Below are positions 1 to 12,376 of a stretch of DNA of 64,000 nucleotides, piece after piece. A program made the position numbers and the translations under genes. The notes beneath the pieces are model-generated. The model was not told the origin of the DNA and ran no database searches. It saw only the letters and a list, made by a program, of their open reading frames with translations. Source of the stretch: Amyelois transitella (taxonomy: Eukaryota > Arthropoda > Insecta > Lepidoptera > Pyralidae); contig NC_083520.1 of NCBI RefSeq assembly GCF_032362555.1, positions 8,866,001 to 8,930,000 on the forward strand, given 5' to 3'. Numbering within the stretch: position 1 is the stretch's first letter; every line of letters starts with the position of its first letter.

Positions 1-3000
1 ATAATGAGGGGAAAGAACCTAAAGAGCCGGAGACAACTGGCCATGATAGATTTTATCAGGAACGACCAAGGTCGACTTATAGAAAGAAAAAACGTCGTGG
101 TGCCTGCAGAAGGGCTCAGTCCGCAGCTGAGCTGAATCCAGAATCAATAGCTGCAGCCAATAGGAGGAATGCTTTTAAAATTCGATCCGTTTCCACGGAC
201 AGAGAGGAAAGTGAAGGTAGAGATTATGATTCTGTACATATGCTTGGTTTCCAATTAGTGCTCATCATATATCTTTTACATAATCAGAAGTTAGATTTAG
301 TTTGCTTAACTGCAATAACCTGATTACAGTAAATAAAATAAAATCAAACTTCTGGCGACCCTATTAACAATTGAACGAGACCAAACAGGCCAAAATAACT
401 AAAACATTCAGACAACTGAACGATCTGATCTCATGAGGTTCTTTTTATCATCATCAAAACTATGTATCAATAGTTAAAAAAACAATAAACTTACGTGAAA
501 TACTATATTTATTTATCCTCAAAGTTGAAACTGCTTAAACAATCATATAAAACACCATGAGTGATTTTGTGTTTTTCTGTTTTCAAACTTCTGCTAACAT
601 TTGCTTCAATTCTTCTTTCTTGTTTGGCGTACGATGGTCTAACAGTTTAATGTTATCAATTTGTTTGTATAAAATGTATGATCCTTCTGTTCTTGCCTTC
701 TGAAGAAGCTGGGAAACAAGAAGAAGCGGACGGATCATCGTGCGCTTGTAGCTCAAGTAACTTATTCATTTCTTTTTCTTCTTTTCTATCCATTTCTTTA
801 GAATGAATATTTTTTTGTAGTTTTTTTTCATTTCATTTCTCTCAACATAGTGTTCATAGCTTTTGTTTTTGAACTTAAGTCCAGTAAAGACAGTTAATAA
901 ACGTGATGAAAGTAGGTACTTATTAAAAGTAAGGTTGACAATTTTTACCATCAGCTCCAAATACAGCGGATTTTTTTTTTTTTTTCATTAAGGGGAAAGC
1001 TTAAAATTGTCTCAATTATACGCAACTGAAAATAACACGATCAATTTTCATCTTATAGATTTTTCTATTCATAATTCCTTTTCTTTAGCATGTAACACTC
1101 TTTCGAATAATAATAATTGCGAGGACTACGTACGCGGGATATGACTAATCTTAAAGATTATGTTTTTAGAAGAAAACTCCGAACGCGCCCCGCTGGTGGC
1201 ACAGAAGATAGACTCCCTAGCAAAGTTGTTGTTCAACAAATCAATCATAGGAGGCGGGTCTGGAAAGTCATCACCATCAGAACCACCAGCTTCACCACGG
1301 TGAGTTATTTATCACCAGCTGTTCGCAACTTCGTACGCGCGCTTTACGTCGCTTACCGCTATGAGGCTTAATAGCTTATTCTTTGTTTAATTCATTGTCG
1401 GTGGAACGTCTTCTATTTTTTTTTATTGATAGGATGCTTAAAAGTTCAACCTGTTTGTTTTTTTTTCAAATCTCTTACTATTTCACTCCCAATTTTGGTT
1501 CTAAATATGTAGTTACTTTACAAACTGTTTTATAATATGTCTCATGTATATACATATACATATAAAATAATGATATTGACGATAATTGATATTTATGATT
1601 TCACAGGGTGGAACGTTCGATGGAAAGTTCTGCGGCTTTAGCAATCTGTACGGAATATTTAACGCAGTCATCACGGTAAATTTCTCATGGTCGATTGATT
1701 ATGTTTTTGACTATTGCACACGTAGTTTTGCCGTATGTTCAAATATCCTATTCCAATATCAATATTTTTTAAAGTAGATAGATATTAATACTTTCAGGCG
1801 AATTATATAAACGTATTAAGGAAAATAAATTATTTCAGGTACGACCTGATATCTCAACTGGGAGCCATTGGGGCACGAGCTAACAAGCATTGGTTCGCCA
1901 TTCACGACAACTCAATTAAAACTGATAGACTGCTGACTTTGGTAAGTGCCTATTCATAAAATTATATTATTACGATATTATTAGAGAATTTTATCAAAAG
2001 CTTAAATCTTTGATCCTATTTCAGATGCCATTAACTAACAAATGTCCTATAGACCCAAGCGAAAGGTCCCGAGGGCTTATAATGGAGTTGTTTCGGGCAT
2101 TACACCATCCCTACATATGTCCGGTGTTAGATCTCGAATTATGTAGTGGGCATGCCTTGGCTGTACTACCATTTAATGCCAGAGGAAGTCTGAAAGATCT
2201 CATTTATAAGGTACAAATTTTATAACATTCCGTGTTGTTGAAAAACGCAACAATCTTTTGAACAGTCTTTGTCTTTTGTATCATACAATACCTGTATTCT
2301 TTTTATCTAAAACATAACATTTTATTGTTATCTAGGAACATAATGAAGAAATTGGTTAACAATAAATCGTTGAATATTAAAAAAAAACCTTTCATAAATG
2401 TAATACTCATAATTTTAGTCCAGTCAATTGACACATTCATCCTTGCATCCAAAAATTTGTTTAAAAGTTAAGGACACCTTTGTAATGAGACTGTAAAAGT
2501 CCGTATTGATCCTATATCTGTAATTTTTTTCAATATTATAATATGTACTTTTATAAATTAGGTATACCAACTCAATTTTTCTCTCTCACAGTGCAATTGG
2601 AACGAGGAATATTCTCGAAAGTACGGTTCAGTCGGGACGGGTCTCCCGGCTCAGCAAGTTGCCAGATTCGGCCGCCAGATGCTAGAGGGCCTCATGTTCC
2701 TAAAGGAGAAGGGATTTCCGCCTTTCCGCCATTTGCACTCGGGCAATGTTGTTGTACAAAATGGCGTCGCGCGGTAAGTGATTTTGGCGCCCAACATGTA
2801 GCTGAGGTTAAAATTTATTGAATAAATCCGATATTCTTTTGGTGCTCAACCTGGTTTTTGTATAAACCCATGGCTCTACAAACCTTCCAGTTATACCAGC
2901 CGAATCCTGTTCAGAGTGCGCTTCTCTCACGTTTGCTCTTTAGCGCATGCGTTCTTGACTTCCCACAAAATCTCTGTATGGTTGAATTACGCGCATGCCT

Positions 3001-6000
3001 CTTATGCTATATTTTTAACCAAGGTTTTGTTTAACCCAGGATCTGCGGTTTAGAAAACACCCTGATAGGAGCCCTGCCGCGGTGTCCCATAGCCCTGGCG
3101 GCGCCACTCGAACATGTGGAAACACTATCTTTGGGTCACGTGCTGTATGAAATGTGCGCAGGCGCAGAATTGGACCTTACGCTATTAGAGGATTTGGTTC
3201 CGAATTATCCACATGTAAGTATTAAATAGAAGAGTTTTAAAGCTGGGCATATTTTTTTAAGCATTGGGCTTGCAACCAGACACTATGTTTGAACGTTATT
3301 ACTTACTGTTATGTGAAATTTATCAGGTAAGTTATGATATGAGGGGAAGATAATAGCTAAATTCTTTGGCCAAACTAAAAAAAATCAATATCTTAAATCA
3401 ACTAGCTTGCATGAAAAGATCGATTAATATATGTAGATGATGTAAATTTGCATGACCTAAGCATTAACATGACATAAATACACGCTTTTTTCCCGGAGGG
3501 GTAGGCATTACGGCATTACTACCTCTTTCCATTAATCGTAACAGTAGTAAATATTAACTTTCTCACTACCCCACCAGCGAAAAAGCGTGATTAAATGTAT
3601 GTATTAAAAATTATGTATACAAAAAGTCGTATGTATTTAAAAAAATTAATAAACTGTTTATTAATTAATCTTTTAAGATAATCACGAAGTCAAACATAGT
3701 CGAAGTATATTGCAAGTATTAAATGAATAAAAGCTCTCAGGTCACATTTGAATCTCATACACATATTACGTCACCGCGGTTTAGACAGAACGTGGCCTTT
3801 CAGTCTTTGCAATACTGTTGGCTATGTCTTCTCTTCAAGTATATATATGTAAATGTTCACAGGTAGCGGAGATAATCGAGCAGATCTTTGGCCACCGCAC
3901 GCCGAGCCTTCACGAGCTGCTGTTATGTGAGCTGTTCAGGAAGATTGACCTTAGGGAGATGAAGGGCCCATGCTTACCGGTAATTTTTTACTATGTACAA
4001 TTTAGGTCTTACTTAATTGATTCTGTAGGACTTTGGTTTTAAGAGTCGTGAATTTTCCTGGTTAAATTATCACATCGGAAACGATGGTATACCATTAATA
4101 GATAGATATATAGAATCATCATGATATATTGATGCCAGGAACCACACGGCCATCGTAAAAGGCGATTAAGGATAGGCTTATAAACTTGGGATTCTTCTTT
4201 TAGGCGATGGGCTAGCAACCTGTCACTATTTATATCTCACTTCTATTATTTAGACGTGATTATATTTATAAATGTATGTACAATCATAAATTCTATAATG
4301 AAACAGCAGAATAGTTGGCATAGTCTAAAAATATTTATTTGTCTTTTAAAGAACAGTACATGAAACGTCAGCAGATAGCGTTACGTATTTATAACATTCT
4401 GTTATATCCACACGCGTTTTAATGAAATAAGAAATATTATGGTTACTACGTGCTACGAACTAGAAGCTACGAGATAGCTACGAAGTTGAAGCTACGATAG
4501 AAGTTACGAACGCGGATCATCTACGAAGCTTTAGCTACGACGCCTACGACCAATAAGCTACGCAAAGAATATATTAATTTTCTTGTGCACTTTAAATTTT
4601 GGTTATGTTTTAAATAAAAAGAACTAAAGTGAAAAGTTAGGTTACACATAATATCGAGATACTACGATTATATTATATTTGAGGCGTAAAACTTACTACA
4701 AATTTTGTTTTTAATTGATTTTCCATAACTAGTACGCCCGCGTGGGTCCAATCGCGTTGTTCTAAAATTCTGTTAGTGACATTTGTCATACATTTTGGGA
4801 GCGTATGTCCCAAAGTGGATATCTTTTTAAATTATACAGACTACTACTAGGTGATATGAATTTCTTAAAGAAAAATTATCATTATGAAGATAAAGATAAT
4901 TTATTTGCCATAACACGTCATTATTCAATTACATTGGTTGTTAAAATAATGTATAGTTAAAATACGAGTAAGAACATTTTGGGAGCGTACGTCCCAAAGT
5001 GGATATCTTTTTTAATTATACAGACTACTATACCAGGTGATATGAATTTCTTAAAGAAAAATTATCATTATGAAGATAAAGATAATGTATTTTCCAAAAC
5101 ACGTCATCATTCAATTGCATCGGTTGTTAAAATAATGCATAGTTAAAATAAATTATATGTATCTCTTTTTTTGTTGTTAGAACTTCAGCCAGAGACTATC
5201 CCGGTCTTGTTTGTCGCTACTGGGGGAGGTTTCCCGTCGTCAGCCCGGCTCCCCCCGCACCCGCACTCCCCCGCGCCGGTCAGGTCCTGTCTCCCCCGCC
5301 ACACCGCCCGCCAGGAGGTAAAACTGTGAAGTGTAATAAATCAGAAATGATGATGTTTCTCATAGCTGCAGAAATTGGCAGTCCACCTCTTACCTCTTTA
5401 AGCTACGATGGACCAATATGTTCTTAAAGAAGGTAAAACACTATACGCTCATTTATTCATAAGTGATTTGGCCAGACTATCTTTGTTCGTTGTTGATTGG
5501 GGGAGGGGTCCCGTCGTCAACCCGGCTTAACCCGCACTCCCACGCCCCGGTCTGGACCAGGTTACCAGGAGTGTGTTTTACCACCCCCGCCAGGAGGTAA
5601 AGCACTTCTCATAGCCTTTTTATTCGTCAGAACTTATATATTTGCCATTGCTGAATAAGTGTTCAAAACATTCAAAAGTAGAATTAATGGGTATCTCTTG
5701 CATACGCATGCAACATCTTCGTCACTTACCATCAGGTGAGATGGAAGACAAGTCCCTAATCCTGTGTATATTGAATTAAAAAAATTACAGTTAGACAAGA
5801 CCAAGGGGACTAATGCCAGAAGCCTTTTTGTATTTTTAAGGCTGTTGGCTCTGTCTACCCCGCAAAGGATATATATGTATTCTCACAGCGTTTTACATTT
5901 TAGTGCCTTTCGATAGAAAGTAGTCTTTTATTGTCTATATATTGTTTTCAGGAGGCATTTCCCCGTAGACCAGGACTACACCGAGGAGTGGCAGTGGTGA
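1..6000 (+). CDS. Slob: Slob/PXK-family pseudokinase (slowpoke-binding protein-like), 5'-partial, ten exons
   Basis: Exons are 1-216 (partial), 1170-1299, 1607-1675, 1839-1941, 2025-2210, 2592-2773, 3040-3214, 3863-3979, 5181-5317 and 5952-6000. All junctions are GT-AG and keep one frame, giving about 453 residues ending at TGA 5998-6000. The first exon is basic and low-complexity. The fourth exon onward encodes a kinase-like fold: HHPYICPVLDLEL, AVLPFNARGSLKDLIYK, FRHLHSGNVVV at the catalytic-loop position and CGLEN where DFG would be. With no HRD and no DFG aspartate, it should be a pseudokinase. These motifs match my memory of the PXK/Slob family; in flies Slob binds the Slowpoke potassium channel. 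The C-terminus is Arg/Pro/Ser-rich (exon 5181-5317) and ends DYTEEWQW. The 5' exons lie beyond the window. The family is fairly sure; Slob rather than another PXK relative is an inference. Confidence 0.82.
4131..4285 (+). repeat. SINE family 1 copy, partial
   Basis: This is a shortened copy of the dominant dispersed repeat. It keeps the GGAACCACACGGC head, the cgtaaaaggcgattaaggat block, the ggcgatgggctagcaacctgtcac block and the gacgtgat tail. It lies in the intron between Slob-like exons 3863-3979 and 5181-5317. Confidence 0.7.
4438..4566 (+). repeat. Cluster of CTACGA motifs
   Basis: Seven exact CTACGA hexamers, plus CTACGT, CTACGC and TTACGA variants, occur within about 125 bases, mostly as AGCTACGA. 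They share one orientation and irregular spacing, unlike a simple microsatellite. Such arrays are common near the ends of DNA transposons, but no terminal inverted repeat was identified. Confidence 0.55.
4786..5150 (+). repeat. Tandem duplication, about 185 bp unit, two copies
   Basis: The stretch from cattttgggagcgtatgtcc (about 4790) is repeated from about 4973 with roughly 90 percent identity by eye. Both units contain the ggtgatatgaatttcttaa block and end in taatg(t/c)atagttaaaa. It lies inside the long Slob-like intron just before exon 5181-5317. Confidence 0.8.
5466..5602 (+). pseudogene. Degenerate tandem copy of the Slob-like penultimate exon
   Basis: This intronic stretch repeats much of exon 5181-5317: a gggggagg block, then ccgtcgtcaacccggct, an Arg/Pro/Thr-coding core, and the same 3' end ccaggag followed by gtaaa. 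Relative to the real exon it has base changes and an inserted block near 5565-5585, so the donor is in a different phase. It looks like a local duplication of the exon and its donor that has drifted. It could be a decayed alternative exon. Confidence 0.6.
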
Positions 6001-6034
6001 TAATAATATTATGCAAATTATTATATGTGATTTT

Positions 6035-6040
6035 AATAAA
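6035..6040 (+). other. Candidate polyadenylation signal of the Slob-like gene
   Basis: An AATAAA hexamer lies 35 nt after the stop codon in AT-rich sequence. It is the first hexamer after the stop and a reasonable end signal for the upstream gene. Use of the site is inferred. Confidence 0.45.
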
Positions 6041-6582
6041 TATGCTGGTATTTGCTATTTGACTTTCATTTTTGTTATAATGTGTAAAAAGCATATGCAA
6101 TAAATCCATTCTAGTCCGTCATTCTATGCTAACATACAGTCTTATTGATTCTAGTATATAGGAATTATTAGATAAGAAAGCCTCATAAAATGTTATTTGT
6201 GCTATGTACCTAACGGTCGTCATATGTGTTAGAGGGTTTTGCTTTGCAAAAAGTTGCAACTACAATATCAAATGTCTGAATTAAAGATGCTATGGATATC
6301 CTCCAGGGGATTCGAATTGAAAGTTAGTAGGGCGTTTTATCACTGACTCATAATACAATAAACTGTACAAAATGGCCGCTCCTTCTTTTTTAGACTCACA
6401 TTACGTGAAACCAAACGTCAAACTCAAACTCAAAACTTCGTGATGTCTCAAAAACTTCAAAGAATTCAATTGCGTAAATAATAGACTATTGGTTTTTTTG
6501 ATTAAATATATTTACAATTAGGTTTAGGTTACTTTAATTTATTTAGAATGTAAGATTCGACATTATTGCATCCATAGAATCC

Positions 6583-6665
6583 ATACGTGGCCTGTCAGTC
6601 TTTTCAAGACTGATGGCTCTGTCTGCCCCGCAGGGGATATAGACGTGACAATATGTATGTATGTA
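6583..6665 (+). repeat. SINE family 1, 3' tail fragment
   Basis: Only the last part of the element is present: gtggcctgtcagtcttttc, the tctgtctgccccgcagggg block, atagacgtgac and an atgtatgtatg tail. It lies in the 930-bp gap between the Slob-like gene and the first carrier gene. The rest of that gap (6001-6931) shows nothing else that I can assign. Confidence 0.7.
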
Positions 6666-6931
6666 TAGAATTCATCTCGGACACAGCATTTAAAACCATT
6701 ACTTCTCATACCAGTCCTCCTATCTATGGTCTTTTTCATCTATGATTACTTCTCGGAGTTTCTTCTTGTAGCTCTATGATGTAGACTTTAAAAGATCTCT
6801 CGAATCTTTGGCTTTGGATCACATAAATAACGATGACAGCATCAAACCATAAAAACACATCAACACAATGTATTTATCAAATTTTTCAACTGTTAAAATG
6901 AAGGCGTGTTGCTTCGATTGTTAAGAATATA

Positions 6932-9900
6932 ATGAGCTCAGAAAACAAACCAAAGAACATTCCAGCATACGCGAACTTCTTGATAGGTGGAGGAGCAGGG
7001 TAATCTTCTTTATATGTTCTTCATTTAGGTACAACAAAAAACAATATTAAAGAGAGAAACGAAGACGAAGGAGCTTAGCTGACAAGAGCCAACTCCACCA
7101 TCGCGCTTTTACCAAATAATATGTTTCATACATACATACAAATAATCACGTATATATCCATTGCGGGGTAGACAGAGCCAGCAGTCTTTTAAAGACTGCA
7201 AGGCCTCTCACCCAGGTGATAAAACCTGGGTGATCAAAGTGGAATAAACCGTCCAATGATGGAATCGAAATCGTGACAGGTTGCTTACCCATCGTCTAAG
7301 AGATAATTCCCATGTTTATAAGCCTATCCTTTTTACGACGAGAAAGGTATGGAATGGTTCTATTCTAAAATACCGGAAACCACACGGCACCAAAACCATT
7401 GTAATTAATATGTTTATAAAATGTTTTAAACTGAAAGGCCACGTTCAGCTGTGTGTTTTAGTGATATAACTTAGATTAAAATAGTGACAGGTTGCTAATC
7501 CATCGTTTAAAAGATGAATCCCAAGTTTATAAGCCAATTTTACAATCTACAGGAAGAGATAAGCAGCTGGTACACACTATGTTTTTTCTTCGATACCACA
7601 CTGAATATTCCTTTAGTCGCTTGTGCTTTTTTACTTCACTCTATAATGTTCACTATATTATCTAGAGTATTAGCAAGATGCGTGGTCCATCCAGCGGATT
7701 TAATCAAGACTCGAATGCAATTGGGCCCAAAAAATCAGTCGTTTACGAACACGGTCAGACAAATCGTGGCAAGAGATGGCGTTGTGGGACTCTATGCAGG
7801 AATCTCGGCAGCACTGTTCCGTCAGGGGACTTATACCACTGCAAGATTCGGTTTCTTCAATATTATGTTTGATTATTATAAGGGGTGAGTGGCTTTTTAA
7901 AATAGTATCCTTTTCACAATACGTGCATGTAGTACTTGAAAAATGAAAATGAAAAATATTTTATTTGGAAACAAAAACAAGTACAATTTAAGTAACATAG
8001 GATAACGATGACATTTTGACATTGACACTTCCTTACATAAATACATACATATAATCACGTCTTTATCCCGTGCGGGGTAGACAGAGCTAACAGTCTTGAA
8101 AAGCCTGATAGGCCACGGTCAGCTATTTAGCTTTTATTGAGATTCAAATAGTGACAGGTTGTTAGCCCATGGCCTGAAAGAACAATCCCAGGTTTATAAG
8201 CCTATACTAAGCTAAGCCATACTATATGTACTATACTATATACGTATATATACTATACTATAGGTACTTCCATTTTGAATTTATAGCCAAACTAGCTTAT
8301 GTTCGGGACTTCGTATGCGCCAATTGGAACGGAAAAGTTGAACTTTCAATAAATAATCCCTTAGTGTCATTTTGCTTCTTAGAGCATGAGCATGGAATTG
8401 CCAATTTTAAACCTTACTGTATGCAGTATAAGGTGTCTTTTAGTCAGACCTGCAATTTTTTATCCACCGCGTTCCACTTTACAACGCAAAGTGGGTACCA
8501 ACGTAGGGTTCATTATATATTTTTATTTAATTTCTCCACCTAAAGACACAGATTATCACGTAATCCTAATTAACATATTTCTAATGAATCTTAATTCAAT
8601 GTGTGTTTGTATTCTATAGGATTTACAAGAAACATGTATTTTTAACGCAGTGCTTATGGCATGCCAGGGTTTGGGGCGAAGCTGGTGCTGGGTCTGATTT
8701 CTGGCGGTCTCAGCGCGATTATCGGCAACCCTGGGGAGGTGGTGCTGGTCAGGATGACCGCGGACGGCCATCTACCTCCGGGGAAGAGGAGGGATTATAA
8801 GAATGTCTTCAACGCTCTGAGCAGGTATTTCATGGAGCCTTTTAACATCATCATCTGTGCCTAATTGGATTTGAAGAAAAAATTGTTTATTGGCTCGGGT
8901 TTTTACTTTAGTTACCTGTATCTACTATACATACAAACACATACATTTGGTCACGTCTATATCTCTTGCGGAGTAGGCAGAGCCAACAGTCAATTCAGCT
9001 GAAGGCCTTATGAATTAAGATTCAAATTATGACAGGTTGCTTGCCCATCGCCTACAAGAGTCTACCTATACCTATACGAGTATATTTGTATATATCTAAT
9101 ATGTATCTTATAGTAATGCAACGTCAATTTGTAGCCCGTGCCTCTACCCACAGACCTGACTTAATCAATATATTAACACTATATTGCCCTATTAAGATTC
9201 TGTTGGTAATAGACGAAAAGATCGCATCAAATGCACTTCTACTTCTTCAATGCAACTAGTAAGTTTCTCGGAAGACAAATGAGTGTCTGACGAGTGTTCG
9301 ACTGAATTGTGGTCTAAGGCGGACACGACATTGATTGTATACCTCTCGCAATGGATTACCTGAATCGAATCAGCTCAGATTATCGAGAATCTATATCAAG
9401 GGAATCTCATTACATAATTCAGTTAGAACAGGTTTAATGGGCTTCAATCAATCGTATTAGCAAGATTTGTCGTTAGGTACAACTCTTGCGCACAGCCTTG
9501 CTCGCATGGGAAGTTAAATCGTAAGCTGTCATCCATAAATCGTGAGGAAACCTTGCACATTAAGGCAACTGAATGTGCATCTGTGATCCATTTTTTTTTT
9601 TTTTTATTCATTATTATAGGATACTATTATATTATATCGCTTAATAATTGTCGTATGGTTTAACAACTTGGTTGACGTCAAATAAATTACTTAAAAACTA
9701 AGTTTACTGCCGCTTCCAAGGCGTCAGTGCAGAAGAAGCGGTAACAAACTGCACTGCAGCATTTTCTTCAACAACGTCAACTTCACAATATTAAATTATA
9801 CTTAGAATAGAATGTGGACGGGAGAATACATTGTTCACGGGAGATTTATATATTTATGACATTTAATATTGAAAAAAGAAAAATATATATATGTATATAT

Positions 9901-12125
9901 ATTATATATTTTATGGATGGATATATGGAAAAATATATATATATATATATTTTATGGATTGCCAATTTTAAAAAGATTTATGTACAGAGTGTACTGAAAT
10001 TTTGATTTAAGTTCAAATTAAACTACATTATGCATTATGCTTAATACATTATGCATTATGCTTAATACATTATGCATTAAGTTCCACTGCGGAGGTCAGA
10101 CGGGAGTAACTTAATGTAAAAACCTGCTTACCCAATCCAGGATCACGTCACAGGAGAACCCCGAGGTCCTCTCCAGAAAGGTGAGAAATCTGAATATGAA
10201 ATTTGTTCTGTGGAACTGTCCGTTGAATCATGCTGACTCAATCTGAACAATTTCTATGAAAATAAAGCGATTTCTGATTGATTTATCACAGAATGATAAA
10301 AGAGGAGGGGCTGGCGACGCTATGGCGAGGAACGTCGTCCACTGTGGTCAGAGCTATGATCGTGAATGCTGCACAACTTGGGACTTACGCGCAGGTCAGA
10401 TAGGGTCTTTCCCATCATATGTTTTTATTATATTTTGCCGCCGTGTGGTTCTCGGCACATTCAACTAGTGCAGCTTCTACATGATCCAATATGGTTCAGG
10501 GTTCTTTGCAGAGGTTGCCGAATACTGATGGGTGTCGTTTCGTGTAAAACCCTGACTGATTCAATCCTGGATACAACCATACATAAAATCTCTTTCAGGA
10601 AGGGGTAGGCAGAGACTACCTCTTTCCACTTGCCACGATCTCTGCACACTTCCTTCGCTTCATCCGCATTCATAACTCTCTTCATACAAGCTCGGCGGTT
10701 TCGGGTACTCTTGACCTGACCCTTTACCAGGACGTCCTTAATTTAATCAAGATACGTTCGTCTAGGCCTTCCCACTCCTGGATCAAGATTAAAGTCCTCA
10801 CCACAAGCTCTCCAGAGAGGTGAGGGTATAACCGTAATGCCAGGGGGAAGAATATTCGTGAATTATATACTTTTGCAACTCACGATCACTAAGTATAGTC
10901 GTTTGGGATAAAGTAGGTCTGTGTTTAATCCCTAAATTTCGTTTGGGATGTATTGTATCATAGATGCTTATAACTTCATTTGATTTGCTATTTCCTCTTG
11001 AATGCACTAAACTGTCTTACCAGTTGACTAACTGTGACTTAGATATTGATGCAATTAACTATAAAGTTTTTTGTTTCGAACTAATTCTCTTCACCAGGCT
11101 AGGGAGATGCTCCTGCCAACTCTGGGTGAAGGTCTGCTGCTCCAGTTCTGTGCGTCCATGATATCAGGTGTCGTGACCAGCGTCGCTTCGTTACCCATTG
11201 ATATCGTCAAGACAAGGTAAACTAATTAAGGGTCCTTACCTTACTTTAACTTATTCCCAATAGACCCTTTCTCAACAGAATTTAAAAGACGGGTGACAAG
11301 TCAAACAGCTTTGAAAATCTGCACATACTGTTAATAAATATATGTGCCGTGTGGTTCCCGGCACCAATAGAAAAAATAATAGGACCACTCCATTTCTTTC
11401 CCATGGGTGTCGTAAAAGGCGACTAAGGGATAGGCTTATAAACTTGGGATTCTTCTTTTAGGCGATGGGCTAGCAACCTGTCACTATTTGAATCTCAATT
11501 CTATCATTAAGCCTTACAGCTGAACGTAGCCTCTCTGTCTTTCAAGACAGCTAGCTCTATCTACCCTGCAAGGGCTATAGACGTGATTACATGTATGTAT
11601 GTAAATACACGTCAGATTCGATAATTATTAAATATCAGAAAACCGGTCAAGGTGAAGAAAAATGTCAGAAATTCGCATATTCAAGAAACTGAACCAATTT
11701 ACAAAATACCTAAGCTAAATCAGGTCAAGGCGGTCAGGTGGCAGTCTTTCCGTGTAAATTACCTATTTTCACACTCCTGGATCGTAATAATAGACCCTGT
11801 TATCCTTCCAAGGGATACTGCAACCGGTACAAAACGTCAGGAGATGACTGTTAACTAAACTAACATTTAAAAAAAAAACATCTACCTACTCCATAAGCAA
11901 TTTCCATAACCCAGTTAAATTTCCCACAGAGTGCAGAATGCGACAGAAGGGGCGAGTCAGTTTAAAGTTTTCTTCGACATCATCAAATACGAGGGGCCAC
12001 TGGCTCTGTGGAACGGATTTCTGCCGTGCCTTATCAAGGTCGCCCCCCACACTATACTCACATTCATGTTCTTTGAACAGCTGGTCGTGCTGTATCGTAT
12101 GATAGAAGGAGGGCCCATAAAATGA
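6932..12125 (+). CDS. Mitochondrial 2-oxoglutarate/malate carrier paralogue 1 (SLC25A11 type)
   Basis: The six exons are 6932-6999, 7666-7884, 8651-8824, 10292-10394, 11098-11216 and 11930-12125, encoding 292 residues. Intron phases are 2,2,2,0,2. It is a three-repeat SLC25 carrier of the inner mitochondrial membrane. Signature motifs are HPADLIKTRMQ (repeat 1), NPGEVVLVRM (repeat 2, the OGC-type variant with Leu/Val for Lys) and LPIDIVKTR (repeat 3). The TYTTAR and MTADG stretches are typical of 2-oxoglutarate carriers. The helix-6 stretch reads CLIKVAPHT where the canonical copy at 22599-28436 has YYARLGPHT, so a proposed substrate-contact Arg is Lys. The start ATG gives a short hydrophilic leader before the first helix. 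Exon 3 begins at the cag ending at 8650, because a TAA blocks the earlier acceptor. The family is sure; the exact transported substrate is not. Confidence 0.88.
7128..7402 (-). repeat. SINE family 1, near full-length, diverged
   Basis: Read on the minus strand, the copy runs from the accacacggc head (near 7380-7400) to the (atgt)n tail at 7128. It has many substitutions and a small insertion around the cacccaggtg stretch. It occupies intron 1 of carrier paralogue 1. A second fragment with the tgacaggttgctaatccatcg block follows at 7435-7545. Confidence 0.7.
8038..8215 (-). repeat. SINE family 1, partial
   Basis: The tail (catacatataatcacgtc), the gcggggtagacagagc block, the gtgacaggttgttagccca block and the ggtttataagcctat block are present. 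The head is missing. It lies in intron 2 of carrier paralogue 1. Confidence 0.75.
8930..9070 (-). repeat. SINE family 1, partial
   Basis: The tail, the cacgtctatatctcttgcgg block and the gacaggttgcttgcccatcg block are recognisable; the remainder is missing. It lies in intron 3 of carrier paralogue 1. Confidence 0.65.
9588..9790 (-). mobile_element. Non-LTR retrotransposon 3' end, family A
   Basis: A poly-T run is followed by a block containing ggtttaacaacttggttgac, the ccgcttccaaggcgtcagtg block and gcagaagaagcggtaac. The same block recurs at 24282-24450, also after a T-rich run, as expected for 5'-truncated LINE copies inserted in reverse. The related family B ends at 14058-14556 and 18365-18530 share the ccgcttccaa and gcagcatttt motifs. 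Confidence 0.6.
10024..10082 (+). repeat. Short tandem repeat, 21-bp unit, about 2.7 copies
   Basis: The unit tacattatgcattatgcttaa is repeated head to tail. It lies in intron 3 of carrier paralogue 1, beside a (TA)n-rich stretch at about 9880-9950. Confidence 0.85.
10584..10785 (-). mobile_element. Family-2 LINE 3' fragment with reverse-transcriptase C-terminal coding remnant
   Basis: On the minus strand the sequence reads as the end of an insect LINE protein: a basic segment, then MKRVMNADEAKEV, CRDRGKWKEVVSAYP and a stop region. It is followed by the short 3' end with ctacccc and an aaagag-type block. Similar fragments occur at 23605-23868, 31828-31930, 58360-58447, 59380-59640, 59930-60030 and 60661-60870. 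It lies in intron 4 of carrier paralogue 1. Confidence 0.65.
11344..11604 (+). repeat. SINE family 1, full-length
   Basis: The copy begins gtgccgtgtggttcccggca and runs through aggaccactcc, gtcgtaaaaggcgactaagg, ggcgatgggctagcaacctg, the tctatctaccctgcaaggg block and an (atgt)n tail. It lies in intron 5 of carrier paralogue 1. Confidence 0.88.
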
Positions 12126-12370
12126 TGCTGATGAAAAGGTGTAATTGTAACGCTGTAATGTTCCAAATAGATTATACGAGCTATGCGTATCTTCTTTTTT
12201 TTGGGTTTGTTCCCATTCAGTCACACCCCGATCTGTAACACTGTAACTCAAGGGGAAAAAAATTCCCGTTGTGTAGCAGTGGTACACATTGCAACTATCG
12301 TTTTTCCAATGAGTAACACTGTTACACAGTGGCACTTTGTATTACCGATCAGTAACACTTGCGAAGGTTA

Positions 12371-12376
12371 AATAAA
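12371..12376 (+). other. Candidate polyadenylation signal of carrier paralogue 1
   Basis: AATAAA lies about 245 nt after the stop codon at 12123-12125. The stretch before it contains several gtaacac repeats in both orientations (around 12230-12360) and otherwise looks like a plain 3' untranslated region. Confidence 0.4.

Noticed and set aside
8620-8650. Earlier splice acceptor (ctatag at 8619) for exon 3 of carrier paralogue 1
   Set aside because: Using it would place a TAA in frame before the conserved segment. The later acceptor at 8650 keeps the frame and matches exon length 174 in paralogue 3.
11886-12335. Minus-strand frame of 149 codons
   Set aside because: It covers the last exon and 3' region of carrier paralogue 1 in antisense. 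The plus-strand reading fits the carrier family exactly.
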